Of a stretch of DNA of 64,000 nt, positions 19,174-26,998 are shown piece by piece. The translations under genes and the position numbers were made by a program. Source of the stretch: Halorussus salinus (lineage in GTDB: Archaea > Halobacteriota > Halobacteria > Halobacteriales > Haladaptataceae). Each line of letters opens with the position of its first letter. Positions within the stretch are counted from its first letter, which is position 1. The stretch spans positions 141,189 to 205,188 of the forward strand of contig NZ_SBIS02000013.1 in the NCBI RefSeq assembly GCF_004765815.2, in the 5' to 3' direction. The notes under the pieces were generated by a model. The model was given only the letters and a program-made list of their open reading frames with translations, did no database searches and was not told the origin of the DNA.

Positions 19174-19659
19174 TTAGAGGTTGACTTCTGATTCACCGAT
19201 GACAGCTGTCTTGTCGCTCCCCTGAGCGGTCCAGATGATTTTTACGGCTTCACCGTCATCAATCGTGGAAGAGCTTCCATTATAAATTTCAACACGGTCA
19301 CCTGCACCGAGTTCACCGGCCCAATTAGTAGTGGTAGTAGCGTAATTGGAAGCACCGTCACTAGTCCAAGCAGTTTCTCCACCAATTTGGACCTTTAGTC
19401 GTGCAGAATCAATCGCGTCACCACCATCGTGTGTGATGTTTGCGAACTGTTCAGGTCCAGAATCTCCATCTATATCAATGCCGTTCGCGTAATCAAATGA
19501 CCAAGTCGTAGTGGGTTGTGCACTTTGCACACGGTCGCCAAGACCTAGAACAAAAGTTCCGATGACAGCTGCTAGAATTACTGTAATTGCAACCATTAAG
19601 ATAACACCAATAACAGGTGAGACCGCGTCGTCATCGGCGAAGAGTTCGTTGAGTTGCAT
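19174..19659 (-). CDS. Type IV pilin (Pilin_N/DUF1628 family)
   Basis: 161 residues. The N-terminus has the archaeal pilin signature: a charged leader with DDDAVSPVIG followed by the hydrophobic helix VILMVAITVILAAVIGTFVL. Cleavage by prepilin peptidase PibD before the helix yields the pilin subunit. The rest is a beta-rich head with an LKVQIGGETAWTSDG segment that matches the paralogue upstream. Its ATG overlaps the stop of that gene (TAATG), so the two are cotranslated. Such pilins mediate adhesion and microcolony formation in haloarchaea. Confidence 0.92.
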   Translation of the reverse strand: MQLNELFADDDAVSPVIGVILMVAITVILAAVIGTFVLGLGDRVQSAQPTTTWSFDYANGIDIDGDSGPEQFANITHDGGDAIDSARLKVQIGGETAWTSDGASNYATTTTNWAGELGAGDRVEIYNGSSSTIDDGEAVKIIWTAQGSDKTAVIGESEVNL

Positions 19660-20120
19660 TAGAGAGACACCTCAGATTCACCAATGACAGCCGTTTTGTC
19701 GCTGCCACTAGCAGTCCAAATGACCTTAACAGTCTCTCCATCTTCTATGTCACCATCTTCCTCATCGTGAATTTCGACAGTTGCGCCAGCGGTGATTTTC
19801 GATCCTGACCAAGTGTCGGTGCTCACATTCTTCGTCTCACCGTCAGTCCACATTGTATTTCCACCAATTTGGACAGATAGCTGGGACGATTCAACGCCTT
19901 CTCCACCGTCGTGCGTAATGTTTGTGAAGTCTGCGCTTCCATTGTTACCGTACTCAAAGCTAAATTGAGCATTGGGCTGTGCTTGGCTGACTCGGTCACC
20001 GAGTCCGAGGACGAATGTGCCGATGACGGCGGCCAGAATCACCGTGATCGCCACCATGAGGATGACGCCGATGACGGGGCTGACTGCGCCGTCGTCTTCG
20101 AAGAGTGCTTTGAGGTTCAT
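19659..20120 (-). CDS. Type IV pilin (Pilin_N/DUF1628 family)
   Basis: 153 residues from the Met at 20120 (MNLKALFEDDGAVSPVIG); the frame is open further upstream, but a pilin leader should be short. The hydrophobic assembly helix is almost identical to that of the downstream paralogue, while the head is diverged. Both end in KTAVIGESEV. The pair probably arose by tandem duplication and may form heteropolymeric pili. A strong TATA element lies about 170 bp upstream, implying a long 5' leader. Confidence 0.92.
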   Translation of the reverse strand: MNLKALFEDDGAVSPVIGVILMVAITVILAAVIGTFVLGLGDRVSQAQPNAQFSFEYGNNGSADFTNITHDGGEGVESSQLSVQIGGNTMWTDGETKNVSTDTWSGSKITAGATVEIHDEEDGDIEDGETVKVIWTASGSDKTAVIGESEVSL

Positions 20121-20290
20121 GTGTTGTGTTTCTCCGTTTTCCAGCACGTTCTCACGTGTGAGAAGTGGCCGCACCCTTTAAGCCGGATGACGAGAAACGG
20201 GTACTCGTCGGCAGGGGAGACCTGTCATGCCGCCCCGTCCGGCACTTCTCTATCGTTGTCACGTGCTTAGTTCGACCGTTCTCACCAATA

Positions 20291-20300
20291 GTATATAAAT
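20291..20300 (-). promoter_or_regulatory. TATA box for the pilin operon
   Basis: ATTTATATAC on the minus strand is the best TATA match upstream of the pilin pair. It lies about 170 bp before the first ATG, which would leave a leader of about 145 nt, long for haloarchaea. Confidence 0.45.
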
Positions 20301-20418
20301 ACTTCTTTACCTGAAAACGAGATTATCTATCTGCCACTTTGCCATAGAATAGACTCCCCGAAAGACTAAAATCCTCATCAAAAAACATACTTCGAAATAT
20401 CAATCATACAAAAGAGAG

Positions 20419-20427
20419 ATTTAAGCA
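20419..20427 (+). promoter_or_regulatory. TATA box for the repeat-protein gene
   Basis: GATTTAAGC ends 25 bp before the ATG at 20452, suiting a leaderless transcript. Confidence 0.4.
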
Positions 20428-20451
20428 AGCAGACCATCAAAGAACAACCAA

Positions 20452-21018
20452 ATGAGTCACCCAGCCACGCCCGGATCGGAGGACACCCTAGACCGAGATC
20501 GCCTCCGAGCCACACTGCAGGCCGTGGCCGCACGCACTGGAAAAACCCCCACCGTCGTCGACTTCCACAACGACGACCAGACAGACATTCACCCAAAACA
20601 GTACGTCGAAGAATACGACACATGGGAAACAGCCCTGAAAGACGCTGGCCTTGACCCCGAGGAAATGGGCTCGAAGCAAATTCCTGACCGTGAGCTCCTT
20701 GCAGAACTCCAACGACTCGCCAGTATTCTCGAGCGCTCGCCCACGCGCGCGGATATGAAAGAACATGGTCAATATTCAGATACGGTCTATCAGAATCGCT
20801 TTGGCTCTTGGAATGAGGCGCTTGAGCAAGCTATGCTTGGCACGCGTCGCCTTTCAGAGGACGAATTGAAACGGGAGCTCCGGCGGCTTGCCCGTGAGTT
20901 AGAACGAGTCCCCCGCGCGAACGATATGCAGGAATATGGTGCACACGCCCCTGTCACGTATCACCGGCGGTTCGGCAGTTGGTTGGACGCACTTGACGAA
21001 GCGAACTTACTGAGATGA
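20452..21018 (+). CDS. Homing endonuclease-associated repeat protein
   Basis: 188 residues with three ~55-60-residue repeats. The last two share the core SPTRADMKEHGQYSDTVYQN RFGSW-type pattern: a helix with ELxRLA, a P-T/R-x-D-M turn, a Y-x-x-R-FGSW motif and a W/ALxxA helix. This is the HNH-associated repeat found beside some homing endonucleases and in stand-alone haloarchaeal proteins, probably a DNA-binding module. No nuclease domain is present. Two paralogues lie at 49041 and 53065. Function unknown; a DNA-binding regulator is plausible. Confidence 0.8.
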   Translation: MSHPATPGSEDTLDRDRLRATLQAVAARTGKTPTVVDFHNDDQTDIHPKQYVEEYDTWETALKDAGLDPEEMGSKQIPDRELLAELQRLASILERSPTRADMKEHGQYSDTVYQNRFGSWNEALEQAMLGTRRLSEDELKRELRRLARELERVPRANDMQEYGAHAPVTYHRRFGSWLDALDEANLLR

Positions 21019-21189
21019 TATAGATTGCGAGCGCATACTTCCGTCTTCTGGCGGAGGTCACGCGGGAAGCCCGATGGAACTAACATCGTATTCTGCCATA
21101 GATGGGGTTTCAACTACAAACGTTAGGTATGTGTCCCGATCCGTCTCTTATAAACTGCTATGAACTCGGTGGGATGTCGACCCGAACTA

Positions 21190-21403
21190 CAAGGGGTGGT
21201 GAACTGTGTTAGTTCACCCGGCGATGACACGGAATTCGATGGGGCCTCATTGACCGGGCCACAGCCCTACGAGGGAGAAAGGGAGACCGTCGTCAGTGTG
21301 TCACGGGTTCCCTCCGAGTGCGGGTTGGAACCTCGAAGGTCACACGACCGAAATCCCGTGGCGGGATTCCACGCCGTTTACGGCGTGGAGGAGGTCAATA
21401 AGA
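21190..21403 (+). mobile_element. Orphan TnpB-element right end (omegaRNA-like), no tnpB
   Basis: A GC-rich, structured ~210-bp stretch. It includes a stem GGTGAACT/AGTTCACC (21198-21218) and ends in a perfect 8-bp hairpin with TTTA loop at 21369-21388, followed by GGAGGTCAA, the usual IS1341 right-end form. From 21228 on it clearly matches the segment at 35578-35754. No TnpB coding sequence precedes it. It resembles the omegaRNA/right-end part of an IS200/IS605 element left on its own. A further hairpin at about 21030-21050 followed by GGAGGTCA may be another relic. Confidence 0.6.
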
Positions 21404-21475
21404 TGGTATAGCCTTTTCAAGGCAGCAGATAGATAAACATGCTTTCTGAGGGTTTGCAATGAGACAGATTTGTAG

Positions 21476-21631
21476 CTAATTACGAGGTGTTCGTGTTTGT
21501 CGGACCTCTGCTCCGTCTCTGATGAGGTCTTCACATGACGGACACACTCGTGGTTTCTCGACCTCAGTTGGGGTGAATACTCTTACATATCGCTTGGTGA
21601 CGAATCCACCACAGTTCTGGCACTTAGGCAT
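21476..21631 (-). CDS. DUF7563-like zinc-ribbon microprotein
   Basis: 51 residues, with two CxxC pairs (CQNC near residue 4 and CPSC near 34) in a four-cysteine zinc ribbon, and the FVTKRYVRVFTPTEVEKPRV core seen in haloarchaeal DUF7563 proteins. Haloarchaea encode many such CPxCG-type microproteins, some of which affect swarming, biofilm and stress, but this one is uncharacterised. It is flanked by an orphan IS end and a broken tnpB. Confidence 0.8.
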   Translation of the reverse strand: MPKCQNCGGFVTKRYVRVFTPTEVEKPRVCPSCEDLIRDGAEVRQTRTPRN

Positions 21632-21761
21632 ATGCGCGACCTATCGTTGTACCTAAATATTCTTTGTGGGTAATTTCCATTTAGAGACATTCGAGTTTCC
21701 AAGTTAACTATAGGAAAATCTACAGTTGGTGTCATACCTACGCGTCTAGTCTTGGTCAACT

Positions 21762-21785
21762 GCCCCGCGCACGGTGGCGCGGGGC
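21762..21785 (-). repeat. Right-end hairpin of the broken TnpB element
   Basis: A 9-bp perfect stem GCCCCGCGC/GCGCGGGGC with a 6-base loop. The sequence just inside it (GGGCTTGTCAGTG) is shared with the right end of the element at 25137, so both belong to the same subfamily. Confidence 0.7.
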
Positions 21786-21817
21786 TTGTCAGTGAACTCG
21801 GCCTCTATCGACTGTGG

Positions 21818-23034
21818 TTAGTCGGACGGGACAAATCCCCGGTTCGGCGTCACCGTTCCTGACTTCAGGGCAAGTTGACTGTCGCCCGTCCGCCGCGAGG
21901 ACTGTAGCCCGCGACGGACAAACCGCCACCCAACATTCTTCGCACCCACATAATCTGCATTCTGAGTCGCGCCACACGACTCACACTCGAACTCAGCCTG
22001 CCGCACTCGGTTCCTCTCGCTCGTATGCCCACACTCGGGACACCGCCGACTCGTATTCTTCGGGTCTACAAACTCGACGCTAATTCCTTCGGCTTCAGCC
22101 TTGTACTCCACGACGTCAACAAGTTGTCGGTGCGCCCACTGGTGGAACATTTTCACTGGGGGCGAACGCTCTCGGATGTGATTCAGATCCTCAAACGCGA
22201 TATACTCGCAGTCGTGTGTCTGTGCTTCTTCGAGAATTCGGTTGGTGACTTGGTGGAGTTGGTCACGGAGATACCGTGACTCCCTCCCGCTCATCTGCTG
22301 AATTGTCCGATGGGCGGATCGTGTACCGGTCTGCTGGAGGTTGCCGCGAATCCGCTCGAACTCACGATGTCGGTGCCTGAGTTCCCTGCCGGATGCGAAG
22401 TACGCTGTACTGGTGGTGGCGATGTTGACGATGCCAAGGTCAACGCCGAGAACGGTCCTGTCCTCGTCGTCATCCTGTGTTTCGACCTGTTTCTCAGGCT
22501 CGTCTTTGCGGAACCCGAGGTGGAGGTAATACTCACCATCACGCTTTGACAGCGTGGATTCTGTTACTTCCCACTTGTCATCGGTGAGGTATTCGTGTTG
22601 ATACCCGTCTTCTTCACCGGGAAGTTCAGGTCACACCGAATCCAACCATCGACGGTGGAGAGCGAAACAGACCCGTCATCAGACAGCGTCATCGTCCGTG
22701 TATCGTATTTCATCGTGTTACTGGTGAACTCCGGTCGGGACGTTTTGTAGTGTTCGTCGAGGTCTTTGATTGCTTCGACACCATCGAGCGCGACTGCGGC
22801 TTGGTGGCTGGCGAGAATCGCGTGTTGACTTCCGAGACGTGTTTCATCCAACACCGGGTCGTAGGCGAGGTCTTGGAGGTAGGTTTTCCGCGTTTCACCG
22901 TGTTCCCATCCAATACGACTGCTGATGTTGCAAGCAGTTTTCCACTCGCTGATGGTAGTATCAAGCAAGTCCTGTTGCTCGGTGGTGAGGATGGGGCGGG
23001 TGATTGCGGTACGTCTCAGGTAGTCGTCTGCCAC
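21818..23034 (-). pseudogene. TnpB RNA-guided endonuclease, frameshifted
   Basis: Nearly full-length tnpB broken by one frameshift near 22628, where GACCTG-AACTTCC reads correctly if a G is restored (DLELPGEEDG). The N-terminal part is open at 22564-23034. The rest contains GVDLGI, IAFEDLNHI and NADYVGAKN, so all three RuvC acidic residues are present, and a zinc finger with CPECG and CESCG. Single-base damage suggests recent loss. The right-end hairpin is at 21762-21785 and a left-end candidate at 23100-23121. It lies between the DUF7563 gene and the replication origin. Confidence 0.85.
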
Positions 23035-23099
23035 GGGTTTCAGTAGATGGTAGAGGTAGTTAATAGCTCGTGGTTAGTGGCAACGAGTGTCGGCTTCAA

Positions 23100-23121
23100 C
23101 CCCGCCCACGGTGGGACGGGG
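23100..23121. repeat. Hairpin near the left end of the broken TnpB element
   Basis: CCCCG/CGGGG stem continued by CCC/GGG with a bulged A and loop ACGGT. It is followed by GGAATCCGCC, as in other IS1341-type end hairpins here. It marks either the left end of the element at 21818 or an independent IS relic next to the origin. Confidence 0.45.
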
Positions 23122-23201
23122 AATCCGCCTCACTACTTATTTGAATTCGTCAAGGAGGTCTTGGCGGCTAGTGCGGGAGTGTCAGCCTTGGAGGGTGAGA
23201 C

Positions 23202-23822
23202 ACCCCCCCCGCGTTTCATGAGAGTTTAGTGCGAGGCAACGAGTTGGTGTTTCGGGGGCCCCCGGTTTTCACGAGAGTTGTGTCAGTGCCAAGTCGGTTG
23301 GTGTCTCGTGAAATACGGGGTGTGGTATCGAAAGAGAGTACTTATCAACATCGGAAAACTCGCTGGTGTCCGTGAGGACGAGAACGGCGACTCAAAGAAC
23401 TGGGGCAAGCACGGGAAGATAGTGGGTTAGGAGTAACGTGGTTGTTGACGAGGATTTTGGGAATCAGTGAGAGAGATGCCGGTGTTGAGGAGTGGTTGGT
23501 TTGCCCCCCACCCCCCGTTTTTCACGAGAGTTGGTGTCGAAGACAGTGTAGACGAAATCATGTCTAACGCTCCTTCCTCTGGAAGCGACATAGAAATAAA
23601 CTGGCTGTGTTAGTTTGCGGATATGGTTTGTCTGGATCCGTCTTAAACTTTTCCTCATGTAAAGTTTGTTCTCGACCACCTCCCCGAGGTTCTGACGGGA
23701 ACACTCGTGAAATGTGGGGGGCGGGGGTCGAGGGTTACGTCCGTGCGCGTGGAAAAATTGTCTCGTTCCTCTCGTGAAGCGGTGGGTGTGTCTCGTGAAA
23801 CGGATGACTCTCGTGAAGCGGT
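23202..23822. other. Putative replication origin with ORB-like repeats
   Basis: Directly upstream of orc1 lie at least eight copies of the word TTTCACGAGAG or its variants, in both orientations. They start near 23213, 23265, 23303 (inverted), 23515, 23703 (inverted), 23769 (inverted), 23790 (inverted) and 23809 (inverted). Several are flanked by G/C-strings such as CCCCCCACCCCCC, located outside the TTTCAC side. Haloarchaeal origin recognition boxes are known to carry such an adjacent G-string. Between the repeat groups is a moderately AT-rich stretch (about 23580-23670) that could be the unwinding element. The arrangement, repeats plus adjacent orc1, is typical of haloarchaeal origins. Confidence 0.75.
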
Positions 23823-23858
23823 GGTTTTATGTCACACGCTGTGTCTGTCATCTATACG

Positions 23859-25154
23859 ATGGGCTTGGAACCGTTCTCTCCTGACTCGACGATTTTCCGT
23901 GATGAATCTGTCTTACGGGACGGCTATCAGCCCGACCGCCTCATCGAGCGCGACCAAGAACTCGATCAGTACCAGAGCGCGCTCAAACCCGTCATCAACG
24001 GGGCACCGCCGAAAAACCTGTTTCTGTACGGGCAAACTGGTGTTGGGAAGACACTCTCCTCGCGAATGGTCGTCGAGCGACTCACGGAAGATCAGGAGCG
24101 AATCGACGGTGTCGATATTCACGTCGTCGAACTCAACTGCAAATCGTTAAATAGTAGCTACCAGGTCGCTGCGAACCTTATCAATCAGTTCCGTCCGCCG
24201 GATGAACAGATTAAGCCGACCGGCTACCCGAGTGGCATGATTTATAATATGCTGTTCGAGGAATTGGAAGCGCTCGATGCAACGCACTGCTTGGTGGTGC
24301 TCGACGAAATAGACGCAATTGGGAACGACGACGATATTCTGTATAAACTCCCGCGAGCGAACGATAACGGAAATGTTGAGGAGACGTACGTTGGTGTTAT
24401 CGGTATCTCGAATGATTTCACGTTCCGCGATAACCTCTCTGCGCGGGTGAAAGATTCGCTAGCTGATGAGGAGATTCACTTCCCGCCGTACGATGCGAAT
24501 GAGCTCGGGAACATTTTGAAGCAGCGGGCTGGCGAGGCGTTCCACGGCACAACTGCTGAGCAACGTGATGATGGGAGTTACGAGTTACAGTCTGACATTT
24601 TGGAGGGGGATGTGATTCCATTGTGTGCGGCGTTCGCTGCACAAGATTCGGGGAGTGCTCGGCAGGCGCTGAAGCGGTTGTATAAAGCAGGAGATCTGGC
24701 TCGGGACCAGGAGTCGGAGGTGATTACAGAAGCGCACGTTAGACAGGCTGATGAAATTGTGGAGCGCGATAAGGTTCGTGAGGAGCTACGGCGATTGCCG
24801 ACGCAGAGCAAGCTGACGTTGTATGCGTTGTTGTTATTGGAACGGGACGGGAAGACCCCATCGAAGCGTAACCGGATTTATAAACGGTATGTGATGGCTG
24901 CGAAGCGGATTGATGCAGATGTGCGGACAGACAGAACGATTCACGATCGGTTGTCGCAGTTAACGTTGAAAGGGTTCCTCGATGTGGACGAACAGAACAA
25001 GGGCCCGAATGGAGGGTCGTATTACGAATACGAATTCTCAATTCGACCGGATCTTGCGCAGGAGGCGCTTGAGGAGGAAGAGCGGTTAGATGAGTTGTTC
25101 GATACTGGTGGGGCATCGACGACGCTCGACTCGGTGTCAGTTACCCACGACTGA
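23859..25154 (+). CDS. orc1: Orc1/Cdc6 replication initiator
   Basis: About 431 residues from Met at 23859 (MGLEPFSPDSTIFRDES). An in-frame ATG at 23829 adds ten residues, but the TTTTAT at 23824-23829 would serve as a TATA box for a leaderless start at 23859. AAA+ ATPase with Walker A GQTGVGKT, Walker B VVLDEID, sensor-1 GISND and a C-terminal winged-helix domain. It binds origin repeats and loads MCM. The ORB-like repeats immediately upstream are its probable targets. The last codons (THD and TGA) fall within the right-end hairpin of the adjacent TnpB element, so the C-terminus was probably altered by that insertion. Confidence 0.93.
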   Translation: MGLEPFSPDSTIFRDESVLRDGYQPDRLIERDQELDQYQSALKPVINGAPPKNLFLYGQTGVGKTLSSRMVVERLTEDQERIDGVDIHVVELNCKSLNSSYQVAANLINQFRPPDEQIKPTGYPSGMIYNMLFEELEALDATHCLVVLDEIDAIGNDDDILYKLPRANDNGNVEETYVGVIGISNDFTFRDNLSARVKDSLADEEIHFPPYDANELGNILKQRAGEAFHGTTAEQRDDGSYELQSDILEGDVIPLCAAFAAQDSGSARQALKRLYKAGDLARDQESEVITEAHVRQADEIVERDKVREELRRLPTQSKLTLYALLLLERDGKTPSKRNRIYKRYVMAAKRIDADVRTDRTIHDRLSQLTLKGFLDVDEQNKGPNGGSYYEYEFSIRPDLAQEALEEEERLDELFDTGGASTTLDSVSVTHD

Positions 25155-26435
25155 AGTCGTGGGCTTGTCAGTGGACTCCCCTTCTACCGTCGCATGGACG
25201 GAGGCGTTGTAATCGCCATTCAGGTTCAGCGTCCCTGACGGTAGCGCACACTGACAGGGTGCGCCTCCACCCGAAGACGTCTGCCCCGAGTGGAGCGTCT
25301 TGAGAAGTTTGCGAGCGATGTTCTTGCTCGCGTGGTAATCAGCGTTCAGTTCGTACTCACACTTCTGGCACACGAACTGGTGCTTCGACCGCCGATTGGT
25401 TTCGTGGGTAAACCCACACGAAGAACACCGCTGACTGGTGTACGCCGGACTCACCTGCTCGATCGAGATGTCGTATATCTCAGCTTTGTACTCGACGTAC
25501 TGGTAGAGGCGTCGGAACGCCCACGCGTGGAACCGCTTCGCACCAGCCATCCGATTGCGAATATCCGTCAGATTCTCGAACGCGATATGCGTACAGCCGT
25601 GGTCGAGGGCTTCTTCGAGAATCCGGTTCGAGGCACGGTGGAGTTCGTCCTGCATCCAACGGTGTTCGCGGTCTTTCATTGACTGAATCGACAAGTGTGC
25701 CGACCGCGTTCCAGTCTGTTGCATCGACCCGCGAGTCTTCTCGAACTCTCGGCGTCGATGATTCACCTCGTCTGCGTTCCCGATGAACGCGCCTGTGGAA
25801 GTCACGGCGAGCGAACCGTCCACGTTCAAGTCAACACCAAGGACTGTTCTGTGCTTGGCGGCAGAAGGAGTCGTGGACTGGCCTTGTTCGTCTGTGGTTC
25901 GGCGCATCCGAGCGTGGAGGTAGAACGACTCTGAGGCACGGTCGTACTGTAACGTGGACATTCGGAACTCGTAGTCCTCGTTTAGCAGGTACTCACCAAT
26001 TGGCGTCCCCTCTGAGTCGTCGGGAATCACGTAGTCGCACTCGACGCGACCGTTTACGGTTGAGAGGGAAACGTGGTCGCGGTGGAACGTCGCACTTCGC
26101 TTATCATAGACGACGCTCCACGCATCGAAGTGCGGCTGACTCGTCTTACCGCCTTTTTTGAGCCGGGCAACACCGCTTTTGGTGGCCTCGATAGCACGCC
26201 GAACCCCTTTCTGAACGAGGTTTGCAGTCAATTCCGTCTCGTTTCGGAGTTATTCGTAAAGGGCGTTCTCGGCGTTCTGTTTCGAGGTCACGCAGTAGTC
26301 GTTCGGGTGTCTCCACGCCCACTCTGCGGTGGTGTTCGCACAGTGGAGGAACTGGTCTTTGGTCTGATGGAGGTCGTCGCACCGCTCTGTGGGTACGTCG
26401 AGTTTGACTTTGACGGTGCGAATCACGTCCTCCAT
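25137..26435 (-). pseudogene. TnpB RNA-guided endonuclease with in-frame stop
   Basis: Reads as a complete tnpB except for an in-frame TAA at 26250-26252 (after NALYE, before LRNETELTANL). After it, [19 protein letters not shown] and NADYHASKN supply the three RuvC acidic residues, and CSSCG/CQKCE the zinc finger. Translation from an internal start would lack the N-terminal wedge part, so it is probably dead. Its stop lies inside the right-end hairpin (25144-25163) and overlaps the stop region of orc1 by 18 bp. The subfamily matches the element at 21818. Confidence 0.85.
25144..25163 (-). repeat. Right-end hairpin shared by orc1 and tnpB 3' ends
   Basis: Perfect 8-bp stem CCCACGAC/GTCGTGGG with TGAA loop. 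The orc1 TGA (25152-25154) lies in the loop region, and the tnpB pseudogene terminates on the other side. Confidence 0.75.
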
Positions 26436-26537
26436 CCGTATTTCACATATCGTGTTATCTATTTATAATGTCTGCGGTTGGCGTGGGGAGGCGGACTGCT
26501 ATCGCTCGTGGTTTGATTCGAGGTTTGTCGGATTCCT

Positions 26538-26605
26538 CCCACGGCTTCAGCCGTGGGCTTCCTCCTTGCAGCTATGTGAACCGCCTCGGGGTCACGCCCC
26601 GAGGC
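26538..26605. repeat. Two adjacent IS200/IS605-type end hairpins
   Basis: Hairpin one is CCCACGGC-TTCA-GCCGTGGG (26538-26557). Hairpin two is a 9-bp GCCTCGGGG/CCCCGAGGC stem (26583-26605) within a GTGAACCGCC context nearly identical to the segment at 62471-62501. They lie between the broken tnpB and the HTH gene and overlap the 3' end of the latter. They appear to be right-end relics of two IS families. Confidence 0.6.
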
Positions 26606-26973
26606 ACTCGGCCTGCTCCGCCTGTAGAGGATATCATCGATATCGTCCTCACCGACGGTTCGTGTTCGTCACCGGTGTGCGCCTCGGCCTCCCAGAACGG
26701 GTCGTCTAGGTTAATCTCGGCTATGGTGTCCTCGGTGTCGGTAAGCCACCAGACGACGGCGTTTGCTCCGACGGTGCGGCGTTCGACTCGGCCCTGTTCG
26801 TGGAGGGTGATTAGCTTCTGGCGGGCGGCTTCCGAGCTACAGTCGAGGAGTTCGCCGAGTTCTTTCGCGGTGGCGACGGGACTGTCGGTTTGGCGGATGG
26901 CTTCGACGACGTCCTCGAGGGAGATTGTCCCGACGTACTGGTCGTGGTCGTTCCGTTCACGGTCTTGACTCAT
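26572..26973 (-). CDS. Winged helix-turn-helix protein with altered C-terminus
   Basis: 133 residues. Residues about 15-75 (ISLEDVVEAIRQTDSPVATA, ELLDCSSEAARQKLITLHEQ, GRVERRTVGANAVVWWLT) form a winged helix typical of haloarchaeal regulators. The tail is odd: shifting frame near residue 108 would restore an acidic EDDIDDILY end, usual in such proteins, so a single-base change may have altered the C-terminus. The last residues read through an IS end hairpin. It starts 25 bp after the methylase gene upstream, so both may be cotranscribed. Confidence 0.7.
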   Translation of the reverse strand: MSQDRERNDHDQYVGTISLEDVVEAIRQTDSPVATAKELGELLDCSSEAARQKLITLHEQGRVERRTVGANAVVWWLTDTEDTIAEINLDDPFWEAEAHTGDEHEPSVRTISMISSTGGAGRVPRGVTPRRFT

Positions 26974-26998
26974 GACTACTCTTTAGGGCGGGGGGATG

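Noticed and set aside
20488..20772. 94-codon minus-strand frame
   Set aside because: Antisense shadow of the repeat protein at 20452, whose FGSW repeats are unmistakable.
23202..23822. CRISPR array
   Set aside because: The repeated words are short (about 11 bp), in both orientations and irregularly spaced, unlike CRISPR repeats.
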